Assembly: GCA_900540335.1 (NCBI GenBank)
Contig: UQFC01000021.1
Coordinates: 1-34,387, forward strand
DNA from: an uncultured Clostridium sp.
GTDB taxonomy: Bacteria > Bacillota > Clostridia > Lachnospirales > Lachnospiraceae
Reading direction: 5' to 3'
Length of the DNA: 34,387 nucleotides
The notes under the pieces are model-generated. The model saw nothing but the letters and a program-made list of their open reading frames with translations. It was not told the origin of the DNA and ran no database searches. Position 1 is the stretch's first letter. Every line of letters begins with the position of its first letter. The translations under genes were made by a program, and so were the position numbers. Below are positions 6,466 through 14,339 of the stretch, in pieces.

Positions 6466-7239
6466 ATGGGAAAAGTAAAAATGACAGCGAAGGTAGTCAG
6501 CCAGCAGGCGCTGACAGACGATATCTTCAGTATGTGGATTCAGGCAGATGAGATTGCCGGAGCAGCAGTCCCGGGACAGTTTATTTCTGTCTATACAAAG
6601 GATGCGGGAAAGCTGCTTCCCCGTCCCATCAGCCTTTGTCAGGTTGACAAGGAAAAGGGACAGCTCCGGATTGTATACCGGGTAGTGGGTGCAGGTACCA
6701 GCCAGTTTTCCGGATACCAGGCCGGGGATGACATTGAGATTATGGGTCCCCTGGGCAATGGCTTCCCGTTAGAGCGGGCTGCCGGAAAGAAGGTATTTCT
6801 TATTGGCGGAGGCATTGGAATTCCTCCCATGCTGGAGCTGGCAAGACAGCTTGACTGTGAGAAACAGGCGGTTTTGGGATATCGCGATGTTCTCTTTTTA
6901 AATGACGAGTTTGAAAACTTCAGTGATGTGTATGTTGCAACAGAGGACGGAAGCGCCGGAACAAAGGGAAATGTTCTTGATGCGATTCGGGAAAACGGAC
7001 TGAAGGCAGATGTGATCTTTGCCTGCGGCCCTACTCCCATGCTGCGGGCGCTGAAGGCCTATGCAGAAGAGAACGGGATTGAATGCTGGCTTTCTCTGGA
7101 AGAGAAGATGGCCTGCGGAATCGGCGCATGTCTTGCCTGCGTATGCCAGTCCAAAGAGGTGGATGAACACTCCCATGTACACAACAAGCGGATCTGCAAG
7201 GATGGTCCCGTATTCCTGGCACAGGAGGTGGAACTGTAA
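6466..7239 (+). CDS. pyrK: Dihydroorotate dehydrogenase B, electron transfer subunit
   Basis: A 257-residue FAD/[2Fe-2S] protein that passes electrons from dihydroorotate oxidation in PyrD to NAD+. FAD-binding RPISL is at 53-57, the NAD-binding GGGIGIPPM around 114-122, and the C-terminal cluster ligands are C217, C222, C225 and C244 (with one extra cysteine at 227). The protein is of standard length. It starts 18 bases after pyrF with a GGGAGAG site. Its TAA shares its last base with the ATG of pyrD (TAATG), matching the stable PyrD-PyrK heterotetramer. Confidence 0.95.
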   Translation: MGKVKMTAKVVSQQALTDDIFSMWIQADEIAGAAVPGQFISVYTKDAGKLLPRPISLCQVDKEKGQLRIVYRVVGAGTSQFSGYQAGDDIEIMGPLGNGFPLERAAGKKVFLIGGGIGIPPMLELARQLDCEKQAVLGYRDVLFLNDEFENFSDVYVATEDGSAGTKGNVLDAIRENGLKADVIFACGPTPMLRALKAYAEENGIECWLSLEEKMACGIGACLACVCQSKEVDEHSHVHNKRICKDGPVFLAQEVEL

Positions 7240-8141
7240 TGAACACAAAAGTAACCCTTGCCGGTGTGGAACTGAAAAATCCGGTTATGACAGCTTCCGG
7301 AACCTTTGGAAGCGGCGCGGAGTACAGTGAGTTTGTAGATTTAAACCGCCTTGGCGCAGTAGTAACCAAGGGTGTGGCCAATGTGCCCTGGCCGGGCAAT
7401 CCCACCCCGAGAATTGCTGAGGTGCACGGCGGTATGCTCAATGCCATCGGTCTTCAGAATCCGGGCATTGATGTATTTGTAAAGCGGGATATTCCTTTTT
7501 TGAAGCAGTATGATACAAAGATCATTGTGAATGTCTGCGGAAAAACCACAGAGGACTATATTGAGGTTGTAGAGCGACTGGGTGACGAGCCGGTAGATAT
7601 GCTGGAAATCAATATTTCCTGCCCGAACGTCAAGGAGGGCGGCATTGCCTTTGGTCAGGATCCGAAGGCGGTAGAGGCAATCACCAGAGAGGTAAAGCGT
7701 CATGCAAAGCAGCCGGTGATTATGAAGCTGAGCCCCAACGTAACAGATATTACCGTGATGGCAAAGGCGGCTGAGGCCGGCGGTGCAGATGTTCTTTCTC
7801 TGATCAATACTCTGACAGGAATGAAGATTGATATTAACAGGAGAACCTTTGCGATTGCCAATAAAACCGGCGGTATGTCCGGTCCTGCTGTAAAGCCGGT
7901 GGCAGTGCGCATGGTATATCAGGTTGCCAATGCTGTGAAGCTTCCGATTATCGGAATGGGCGGAATCGCCACAGCAGAAGACGCTCTGGAATTTCTTATG
8001 GCAGGCGCTGCGGCTGTTTCTGTGGGAACTGCCAATTTCTACAATCCTTATGCGACAGTGGAGATTGCAGAGGGCATTGAAAATTACATGAAGAAATATC
8101 AGATCGATGATGTGAATCAGCTGATTGGCTGCGTAAAATAA
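7239..8141 (+). CDS. pyrD: Dihydroorotate dehydrogenase, class 1B catalytic subunit
   Basis: Oxidises dihydroorotate to orotate with FMN in the cytoplasm, in complex with PyrK and with NAD+ as acceptor. The 300-residue barrel has NPVMTASGTFG (14-24), INISCPNVKEGG (124-135) with the class-1 catalytic cysteine C128, MKLSPNVTDI and the FMN phosphate site IIGMGGIATAEDALEFLMAGA. The cysteine instead of serine and the adjacent pyrK identify class 1B rather than the membrane class 2. The start overlaps the pyrK stop by one base, with AGGAGGTGG upstream. Confidence 0.96.
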   Translation: MNTKVTLAGVELKNPVMTASGTFGSGAEYSEFVDLNRLGAVVTKGVANVPWPGNPTPRIAEVHGGMLNAIGLQNPGIDVFVKRDIPFLKQYDTKIIVNVCGKTTEDYIEVVERLGDEPVDMLEINISCPNVKEGGIAFGQDPKAVEAITREVKRHAKQPVIMKLSPNVTDITVMAKAAEAGGADVLSLINTLTGMKIDINRRTFAIANKTGGMSGPAVKPVAVRMVYQVANAVKLPIIGMGGIATAEDALEFLMAGAAAVSVGTANFYNPYATVEIAEGIENYMKKYQIDDVNQLIGCVK

Positions 8142-8153
8142 AAGGAGGAAATT

Positions 8154-8831
8154 ATGGAAGCATATAAGAAAGAATTTATTGAATTTATGATTGACTGCGA
8201 GGTTCTGAAATTTGGAGATTTCGTAACCAAAAGCGGAAGAAAGACCCCGTTTTTCGTAAACACCGGATTTTACCGCACAGGAACCCAGCTGCGCCGTCTT
8301 GGCGAGTATTACGCAAAGGCTATCCAGAATACCTTCGGTATGGATTTTGACGTTCTGTTTGGACCGGCCTACAAGGGCATTCCCCTGACTGTGGCAACCA
8401 CCATGGCAATCAGCGAGTTTTATGATGCTGATATTAAGTACTGCTCCAACCGGAAAGAGGTAAAGGATCACGGCGATAAGGGTATCCTTCTGGGAAGCCC
8501 CATTCAGGATAAGGACAAAGTTGTAATCATTGAGGACGTGACAACAGCAGGAACCTCTATCGAGGAGACTCTGCCGATTATCAAGGCACAGGGCGATGTT
8601 GATGTAATGGGACTGGTTGTTTCTGTTGACCGTATGGAGCGGGGCAAGGGAACCAAATCTGCATTAAAGGAAATCGAAGAAAAATACGGATTTAAGACAA
8701 CCGCCATTGTAACCATGGGTGAGGTGGTAGAGCATCTGTATAACCGTCCGTATAAGGGCAGAGTTATTATTGATGATAAGCTGAAAGAGGCAATTGATGC
8801 CTACTACGAGCAGTACGGCGCTGAGGAGTAA
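8154..8831 (+). CDS. pyrE: Orotate phosphoribosyltransferase
   Basis: Joins orotate to PRPP to give OMP, which PyrF decarboxylates. 225 residues. The PRPP-binding signature VVIIEDVTTAGTSIEE is at about 123-138. FGPAYKGIPL (69-78) and the flexible loop NRKEVKDHGDKG (99-110) are typical. AAAGGAGG precedes ATG 8154 by about 7 bases. With pyrF, pyrK and pyrD it covers dihydroorotate to UMP. The earlier genes (pyrA, pyrB, pyrC) are not in the window. Confidence 0.96.
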   Translation: MEAYKKEFIEFMIDCEVLKFGDFVTKSGRKTPFFVNTGFYRTGTQLRRLGEYYAKAIQNTFGMDFDVLFGPAYKGIPLTVATTMAISEFYDADIKYCSNRKEVKDHGDKGILLGSPIQDKDKVVIIEDVTTAGTSIEETLPIIKAQGDVDVMGLVVSVDRMERGKGTKSALKEIEEKYGFKTTAIVTMGEVVEHLYNRPYKGRVIIDDKLKEAIDAYYEQYGAEE

Positions 8832-8867
8832 ATCGCTTTTTTGGCAGTCTAAATAAGGAGAATCGGG

Positions 8868-9017
8868 ATGGAAAAGGTTTATAAAACCATGCAGCGCACA
8901 GGCGCATTCAGTATTGTTATTGGAATTGTGGTGCTGGTTACCGGTCTGACAGTAGGAATCGGTTCGATTATCTGCGGCGGACTTTTGCTGAAACGCAAAG
9001 GCGATATTACGTTTTAA
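8868..9017 (+). CDS. Small hydrophobic membrane protein (49 aa), last gene of the pyr operon
   Basis: A 49-codon frame that starts with ATG 8868, has AAGGAG 7 bases upstream and lies 36 bases after pyrE without a terminator between. Residues about 12-43 form one long hydrophobic, glycine-rich stretch (FSIVIGIVVLVTGLTVGIGS and then CGGLLL), followed by a basic tail KRKGDITF. It looks like a single or hairpin membrane segment. I do not recognise the family. The ribosome site, the position before a strong terminator and the coherent membrane profile support a real gene. A function in pyrimidine metabolism is not shown. Confidence 0.7.
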   Translation: MEKVYKTMQRTGAFSIVIGIVVLVTGLTVGIGSIICGGLLLKRKGDITF

Positions 9018-9023
9018 GAAAAG

Positions 9024-9062
9024 GCAGTTTCTGTTTTGCAAAGGACAGAAACTGCTGTTTTT
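9024..9062 (+). terminator. Terminator of the pyr operon
   Basis: GCAGTTTCTGT (9024-9034) pairs perfectly with ACAGAAACTGC (9045-9055) around a 10-base loop, followed by TGTTTTT. Confidence 0.9.
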
Positions 9063-9144
9063 CCCAAAAGGGAATCAATGATCAGAATATGAATTTGAAA
9101 ATAATTCCGCTCAGGCGGTTAAAGATAGATTGCTGAGGATTTTT

Positions 9145-9615
9145 ATGATAAGGAATACAACCAGGAATCAGAAGCTGGGATGGGTGCTGTTTATTGCCTA
9201 TCTGGCGCTTCTGGTTTACTTTTTAATATTTTCAGAGTCTTTGGGCCGTGATGCCTCTCAGAGGGATTACGCCTATAATCTGGAGCTGTTTAAAGAGATT
9301 CGCAGATTTTACATTTACAGAAAACAGCTGGGAATGGAGGCTTTCCTGCTGAATGTGTTCGGCAATGTGATTGCATTTATGCCCTGCGGTTTTTTTCTTC
9401 CCATTGTCAGCAGAAGATCCCGCAAATGGTATAATACCGTGCTTTTGGCATTTCTGTTCAGTCTCAGTGTAGAAACTCTTCAGCTGGTTCTGCGGGTAGG
9501 CAGCTTTGATGTGGATGATCTGCTGCTGAACACTCTGGGAGGCGGTTTGGGGTATATTGTAAACCGCATGATTCAAAAGGAGCGCATAAGGAGGAAAAAA
9601 GTTGCCAAAGGTTAA
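9145..9615 (+). CDS. VanZ family membrane protein
   Basis: About 156 residues with four hydrophobic segments. The VanZ-like core is LLNVFGNVIAFMPCGFFLPI, then SVETLQLVLRVGSFDVDDLLLNTLGG, where the E-x-x-Q and D-x-x-D-x-x-x-N residues are the family hallmark. VanZ of Tn1546 raises teicoplanin resistance; most homologues, like this one, are outside any van cluster and have no proven role. I start at ATG 9145 because TGAGG lies 6 bases upstream. A TTG at 9130 in frame has no better site. It overlaps the next gene by 14 bases. Confidence 0.85.
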   Translation: MIRNTTRNQKLGWVLFIAYLALLVYFLIFSESLGRDASQRDYAYNLELFKEIRRFYIYRKQLGMEAFLLNVFGNVIAFMPCGFFLPIVSRRSRKWYNTVLLAFLFSLSVETLQLVLRVGSFDVDDLLLNTLGGGLGYIVNRMIQKERIRRKKVAKG

Positions 9616-9925
9616 GAAAAAAATTTCCTATATAAAAAAGCCTTTTTCCAGAAAAAGCTTTATCAGCGTGGGCTTTGCGGCGGCAGCTCTCGTATGCTGC
9701 GGATTCAGTCTGGGACTGAGTGTGTCGCATCAGGGAAATGGAGGACTGAATGTGGCAGCCTGGGGGCTGAGCAGTATGATATTTTCTATGATAGGAGGCT
9801 TTTACGGGCTGATCTCCTTTATGGAGAGAGAAAAGAATTATCTTTTTGCTAAAATCGGTCTGGGAGTCAGCGGAGTTTTGGCGGTTGTCTGGATTGTTCT
9901 GGTGATTGCAGGCTTCGCAGGCTGA
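9602..9925 (+). CDS. DUF6142-like small membrane protein
   Basis: 107 residues, starting at TTG 9602 with AGGAGG 6 bases upstream inside the end of the VanZ-like gene. A basic N-terminus (KVKKKISYIKKPFSRKSF) is followed by three hydrophobic segments. The second has a glycine-rich AAWGLSSMIFSMIGGFYGLI pattern. I believe this matches the Clostridia family DUF6142, from memory only. Function is unknown. The overlap with the VanZ-like gene suggests coupled expression. The next 100 bases up to the aminopeptidase start show no promoter or terminator that I can support. Confidence 0.75.
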   Translation: MPKVKKKISYIKKPFSRKSFISVGFAAAALVCCGFSLGLSVSHQGNGGLNVAAWGLSSMIFSMIGGFYGLISFMEREKNYLFAKIGLGVSGVLAVVWIVLVIAGFAG

Positions 9926-10025
9926 TGACGGACGAAAGGCAGCGCTGGAAAAAGCTCTGCCGGGCAGGAAGAGATGGGAATGCAGGGACGAAGGAGCCCT
10001 GGTTTTCCCAGGAAAGGAAGACAGA

Positions 10026-12119
10026 ATGAATTATCAGGAATTATGGAATGAGGAAAATACACAGATTACAGAGCGGTATGATCTGGCGGCCGACCGGATT
10101 CAGGAGATTCCCGGAGAAAACAGAATTCCGGAGCCTTTTCGCAGTTATTTTACAGAGATGAGTCATTTTGCAGGACAGATTGAGGAGCTGGCAAGAAGAC
10201 AGCTGAGAGATGAGCTGGAAAGCCTGTCGATAGAGGAATTAAAGGAACTGAATGAGAGTCTGTACCGGGATATTCTTCCGGAGAATTACGGGGAAAGCTA
10301 CGGCAATCCGGAGTTTGCAGCAGAAAAGCTGGGAAAAGACTGGGGCCCCCTTTTGTCTGCATTTTATGCGCAGCTGAGAGGAGCAATTGTGTTTGCCTAT
10401 GAATGCAGGCTGACGGATATTACGATTCTGTTTGAAACCTTGCTGGAGATTTACGGAGAATTTGTCGATGCAGCCGGACATAATCCTTCCGGACTTCCGG
10501 ATATCCGGAATGTGAAGGACGTTCTGTACTGGTTCTTCAGTGATTATACCGATGTCACCCTGACCTACCGTATCCGGGAACAGCTGGATCCGGAGCTGAG
10601 CTTTGCAAGGGATCGGATTATGGACAGTGATCTGTCGGATCTGCGGTATCTGTACAGCTTTGGAGAATATATTTCAGAAACCGAGCTTCAGGTGGCGGAA
10701 TTTTTAAACAGTCTTCCCCAGGAAACTATTGATCAGATGGCCTATGCCTATGCAGAAGGATACCGGAAGGGATTTGAGGTGACAGGAAGGGATCTGTCTT
10801 CCAAAAAGACTGTGGGAATCCGTTATGAGCTGGGCTTTGAACGGATGATCCGGGCAGCAATTCTGCAGTTTGAGGCCATGGGATTAAAACCGGTGATTTA
10901 CAGAGCACCTGTCTGGCTGGTGACAAAGACACCGGGACGGAGAATCGGCTATCACGCCTCCTCCCCCAACAGCCAGTTCGATTACGATCACCGCTATGAT
11001 CAGGCTATCTTTTTTGATAAGGCATTTAAGGAGAGAAAACTGGCTGTGCTGCGGACGGCCTACGAGATGTACAAAAAAGAGGCATCCTGGTATGCAGGCC
11101 CCGCTGTGGTGGAAACCTTTGGAGAGGAGGGCTTCCAGCCGGTGAATAAGGAGGCTGCCTACGGTTTAAGCGAAAAGCAGCAGGAGCTGACCATTGCCTA
11201 TTCCAATGAGTCCATGCCCATTGTAAATCAGTATATTCCCGGAGATGAAACCAGTTTTACGATTATTGCGTTTCCTGTTCCGGCGATTGGAGAGGATTTC
11301 CGGGAGATCTTTTCTGAAACGATCCGGATCAATACGCTGGATTATGAATGGTACCGGGATGTGCAGCAGAAGCTGATTGATGTTCTGGATCAGGCGGAGT
11401 ATGTGACAGTTACCGGGCGGGGAGCAAATGAAACGAACCTGAAAATCTCTCTTCACCAGCTGGCAGATCCGCAGAAACAGACGAATTTTGAAAACTGTGT
11501 GGCTGATGTGAACATTCCGGTAGGCGAAGTATTCACCTCTCCGGTTCTGGCAGGGACAGAGGGCCTTCTCCATGTGGAGAACGTATACATTGGAGAATTT
11601 CAGTTTAAGAATCTCAGGATGCGCTTTGAAGAGGGAAAAATTACAGAATATTCCTGTGACAACTTTGAGAATCCTCAGGAGGGAAAGGACTTGATTCGCC
11701 AGCAGATTATGAAAAATCATGATACTCTGGCAATGGGAGAGTTTGCCATAGGAACGAATACAGCGGCTTATGCCATGGCAAGGCGGTTTGGAATTGTGGA
11801 AAAGCTTCCGATTCTGATTGCAGAGAAAATGGGTCCCCATTTTGCAGTAGGCGATACCTGCTACAGCTGGAGTGAGGACTCAGCTGTATACAATCCGGAC
11901 GGAAAGGAAATCATTGCAAGAGACAATGAGGTATCTCTGATGCGGAAAGAGGATCCGTCCAGAGCATACTATGGATGTCATACGGATATTACGATTCCCT
12001 ATTCGGAACTGGGGGACATTACAGCTGTCTGCAGAGACGGGGAGACCTTGAAGGTGATTCAAAACGGCAGATTTGCAGTTGAGGGAACAGAGCTGCTCAA
12101 TAATGAATTAGGCGAGTAA
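10026..12119 (+). CDS. M29 family (AmpS/PepS-type) metallo-aminopeptidase with long N-terminal extension
   Basis: The C-terminal 380 residues are an M29 aminopeptidase, a cytoplasmic two-metal exopeptidase. Expected metal and catalytic residues are present in order: E501 (VGEVFTSP), E572 (MGEFAIGTN), H605 (EKMGPHFAVG), H652 and D654 (GCHTDITIP). Classical members have about 410 residues. This one has 697, with about 310 extra N-terminal residues that look mostly alpha-helical, acidic and soluble, with no signal peptide. I do not recognise that part. ATG 10026 has GGAAAGGAAG just upstream. It is followed 42 bases later by the c-di-GMP genes without a terminator, so it is likely in one transcript with them. 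Confidence 0.88.
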   Translation: MNYQELWNEENTQITERYDLAADRIQEIPGENRIPEPFRSYFTEMSHFAGQIEELARRQLRDELESLSIEELKELNESLYRDILPENYGESYGNPEFAAEKLGKDWGPLLSAFYAQLRGAIVFAYECRLTDITILFETLLEIYGEFVDAAGHNPSGLPDIRNVKDVLYWFFSDYTDVTLTYRIREQLDPELSFARDRIMDSDLSDLRYLYSFGEYISETELQVAEFLNSLPQETIDQMAYAYAEGYRKGFEVTGRDLSSKKTVGIRYELGFERMIRAAILQFEAMGLKPVIYRAPVWLVTKTPGRRIGYHASSPNSQFDYDHRYDQAIFFDKAFKERKLAVLRTAYEMYKKEASWYAGPAVVETFGEEGFQPVNKEAAYGLSEKQQELTIAYSNESMPIVNQYIPGDETSFTIIAFPVPAIGEDFREIFSETIRINTLDYEWYRDVQQKLIDVLDQAEYVTVTGRGANETNLKISLHQLADPQKQTNFENCVADVNIPVGEVFTSPVLAGTEGLLHVENVYIGEFQFKNLRMRFEEGKITEYSCDNFENPQEGKDLIRQQIMKNHDTLAMGEFAIGTNTAAYAMARRFGIVEKLPILIAEKMGPHFAVGDTCYSWSEDSAVYNPDGKEIIARDNEVSLMRKEDPSRAYYGCHTDITIPYSELGDITAVCRDGETLKVIQNGRFAVEGTELLNNELGE

Positions 12120-12161
12120 GACAGACGCGCTTTGTGCGGCTGACTTATGACAGGGGATGCG

Positions 12162-14339
12162 ATGAGTAAAATACAAAAAGAAAAAAAGATAAGGTTTGCA
12201 TTTATTTTTTGGGTTGTGATGAGCGCAGTTCTGCTTTTGGGCGGATTTGTGGGAAATACGGTTGTTTTTGAAAAAAAGGTTCACCGGATAGGGGAAGAAT
12301 ACATCCAGGAGAGCAATGAACAGCTGGCAGCCCATATTTCGGAGCGGCTTCGGTTTGGAAAAGAATTTATCACAGAGTTTGCAGGCTCGTTAAGCAGAAT
12401 GCCGGGATTTCTTCTGACAGAGGAATTGCTGGACAGAAAACAGAACGCATTTCAGCTGGCTAATGTGGTCCTTGTTTACGAGGATGGAAGCACATTTCCC
12501 GAGATTGGAAAAAAAGAGGTTGTGAAGCAGTGGATGGCGGATAATCCTCAGATCTGGGAAACACCGGAGGTTACTTATGTAAAAAACAAGAGGATCCTGT
12601 TTTCTGCTCCGATTCCCGAATCGTCTGAAGAAAAAAGACTTGTGGTGGGAACACAGTATTATGAGGATCTGAAAACGCTTTCCAATCTGGCAGATTATCA
12701 GGAGTATGCAGTCAGTGTGCTCCTGGACGGAAATAAAAAAGAGATGATTACCGTAAACGCAGGTTCGGAAGTTACGATGGGGGAGGCTGATATCTCTTAT
12801 GTGATGGAGCAGATCAGAGACAGGGAGCCGGAAGAGGAAGCCTTATATGAGGTGGTTCTTCCTTCCGGAGAGAGTATTCTTGTTTCGTCATATTATCTGG
12901 ATCAGACAAACTGGGTGCAGATAGCGATGATTCCCGATAATTTTCTGATGGAAAAGCTGGAGGCTGAGAGTGACTGGTACTTTATTCTGGCTCTGATTCT
13001 TTCCATTGTATTTGGAATTATTATTTATATTCAGTTTCAGGAAAATAAACACAGCGAAAAAATGCTGCACACAGATTCTCTGACAGGGGGATATAACCGG
13101 GAGGGCTTTTTAAGAGCAGCCGGAGGTATTCTGGAAAAAGGGAAAAAGAGCGGGTATGCCGTGGTTCATCTGAATGTGAAGAACTTCCGGTATATTAATG
13201 AAAGCTGGGGAGAAGAGGATGGAAACAGAACCCTGGTATTTATCTACACGGAAATTCAGAAGATGGTGAGGCCGGAGGAGCTGGCAGCGCGGACAAATAT
13301 GGACCATTTCTTTTTGTTTCTGGATGAAAGGTCGGATGAAGAAATCAAGCGCCGGATTCTCGCCGTGACAGAGTCTATTAATGAAAGAGTCAGAAGCCGC
13401 TTTGGCAAATACAGTCTGGAGTTTTCCATAGGAATCTGCAGGCTGGAGGATGAAGACGAGATCAGCCAGGCTATGAATAAGGCCATGCATGCCAGCCGTC
13501 TGGGAGAACAGACCTCTGTCTGCAGCTTTTATCAGGGAGCAGTTGCGGAGCGGATCAAAAAAGAAAATTATCTGAATACGATTTTCGAGGATTCTCTGAA
13601 AAGCCATGATTTTTATGTTTATCTTCAGCCCAAGGTTTCTGCAGGGGGGAGAAAAAACTGCGAGGCTGAGGCCCTGGTTCGCTGGATTCATCCGGAGGAA
13701 GGCATGATTTACCCGTCTGATTTTATTCCGATTCTGGAGAGAAACGGAAAAATCTGCAGTCTGGATCTTTATGTCTTTGAAGAAATCTGCAGACTGATCC
13801 GTCAGTGGATTGATCAGGGCAGACCGGTAACCAGAATTTCGGTGAACCTTTCCCGTTTCCATATCAGAACAGCAGGGTGTGATGTATGGAAAAAATATCA
13901 GGAAATCAAAGAACGTTACCGGATCCCGGACGGGCTCCTGGAGATTGAACTGACAGAGACTGCGCTTCTGGAATCTCATCAGCTTGAATTTGTGAAGCAG
14001 GTGCTGGACGGATTCCGCAGGATCGGCATGAGTGTGGCTCTGGATGATTTTGGCTTTGCTTATTCTTCTTTGTCCTTGCTGAAGGCGCTTCAGGTGGATA
14101 CCTTGAAGCTGGACAGAAGCTTTTTTCTGAATGAAAGTAAACGGTCCAGAAGCATTGTCCACAGTGTGATTCAGCTTGCCCACAGTCTGAATATGAACGT
14201 GGTGGCAGAGGGAATTGAAAGTATGGAACAGGTTGAAGCCCTGAGTAAAATGGATTGCGATTTCATTCAGGGATATGTATATTCCAAACCGATATCTGTA
14301 GATGAATTTGAGGTATGGAGAGAACGGTATGAAGAATAG
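12162..14339 (+). CDS. Membrane c-di-GMP phosphodiesterase: sensor domain, degenerate GGDEF, intact EAL
   Basis: 725 residues. TM1 is about 10-32, an extracytoplasmic sensor about 33-270 and TM2 about 272-291, then GGDEF and EAL domains in the cytoplasm. The GGDEF signature is replaced by NMDHF (379-383), so cyclase activity should be lost. The EAL domain keeps its catalytic set: EAL at 503-505, SVNLS, ELTET, DD at 628-629, K649 and E683 followed by QGY. It should hydrolyse c-di-GMP to pGpG in response to an external or envelope signal; the dead GGDEF may sense GTP. ATG 12162 has AGGGG 5 bases upstream; an in-frame ATG at 12147 is less well placed. The 3' end overlaps the next gene. Confidence 0.9.
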   Translation: MSKIQKEKKIRFAFIFWVVMSAVLLLGGFVGNTVVFEKKVHRIGEEYIQESNEQLAAHISERLRFGKEFITEFAGSLSRMPGFLLTEELLDRKQNAFQLANVVLVYEDGSTFPEIGKKEVVKQWMADNPQIWETPEVTYVKNKRILFSAPIPESSEEKRLVVGTQYYEDLKTLSNLADYQEYAVSVLLDGNKKEMITVNAGSEVTMGEADISYVMEQIRDREPEEEALYEVVLPSGESILVSSYYLDQTNWVQIAMIPDNFLMEKLEAESDWYFILALILSIVFGIIIYIQFQENKHSEKMLHTDSLTGGYNREGFLRAAGGILEKGKKSGYAVVHLNVKNFRYINESWGEEDGNRTLVFIYTEIQKMVRPEELAARTNMDHFFLFLDERSDEEIKRRILAVTESINERVRSRFGKYSLEFSIGICRLEDEDEISQAMNKAMHASRLGEQTSVCSFYQGAVAERIKKENYLNTIFEDSLKSHDFYVYLQPKVSAGGRKNCEAEALVRWIHPEEGMIYPSDFIPILERNGKICSLDLYVFEEICRLIRQWIDQGRPVTRISVNLSRFHIRTAGCDVWKKYQEIKERYRIPDGLLEIELTETALLESHQLEFVKQVLDGFRRIGMSVALDDFGFAYSSLSLLKALQVDTLKLDRSFFLNESKRSRSIVHSVIQLAHSLNMNVVAEGIESMEQVEALSKMDCDFIQGYVYSKPISVDEFEVWRERYEE

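Noticed and set aside
7341..8471. Minus-strand open frame of 376 codons opposite pyrD and pyrE
   Set aside because: Composition of a reverse-complement shadow (many His, Cys, Asn); pyrD and pyrE are certain.
9145..9615. VanZ-like gene as part of a glycopeptide resistance cluster
   Set aside because: No vanH, vanA-type ligase, vanX or vanRS nearby; the VanZ family is widespread outside resistance clusters.
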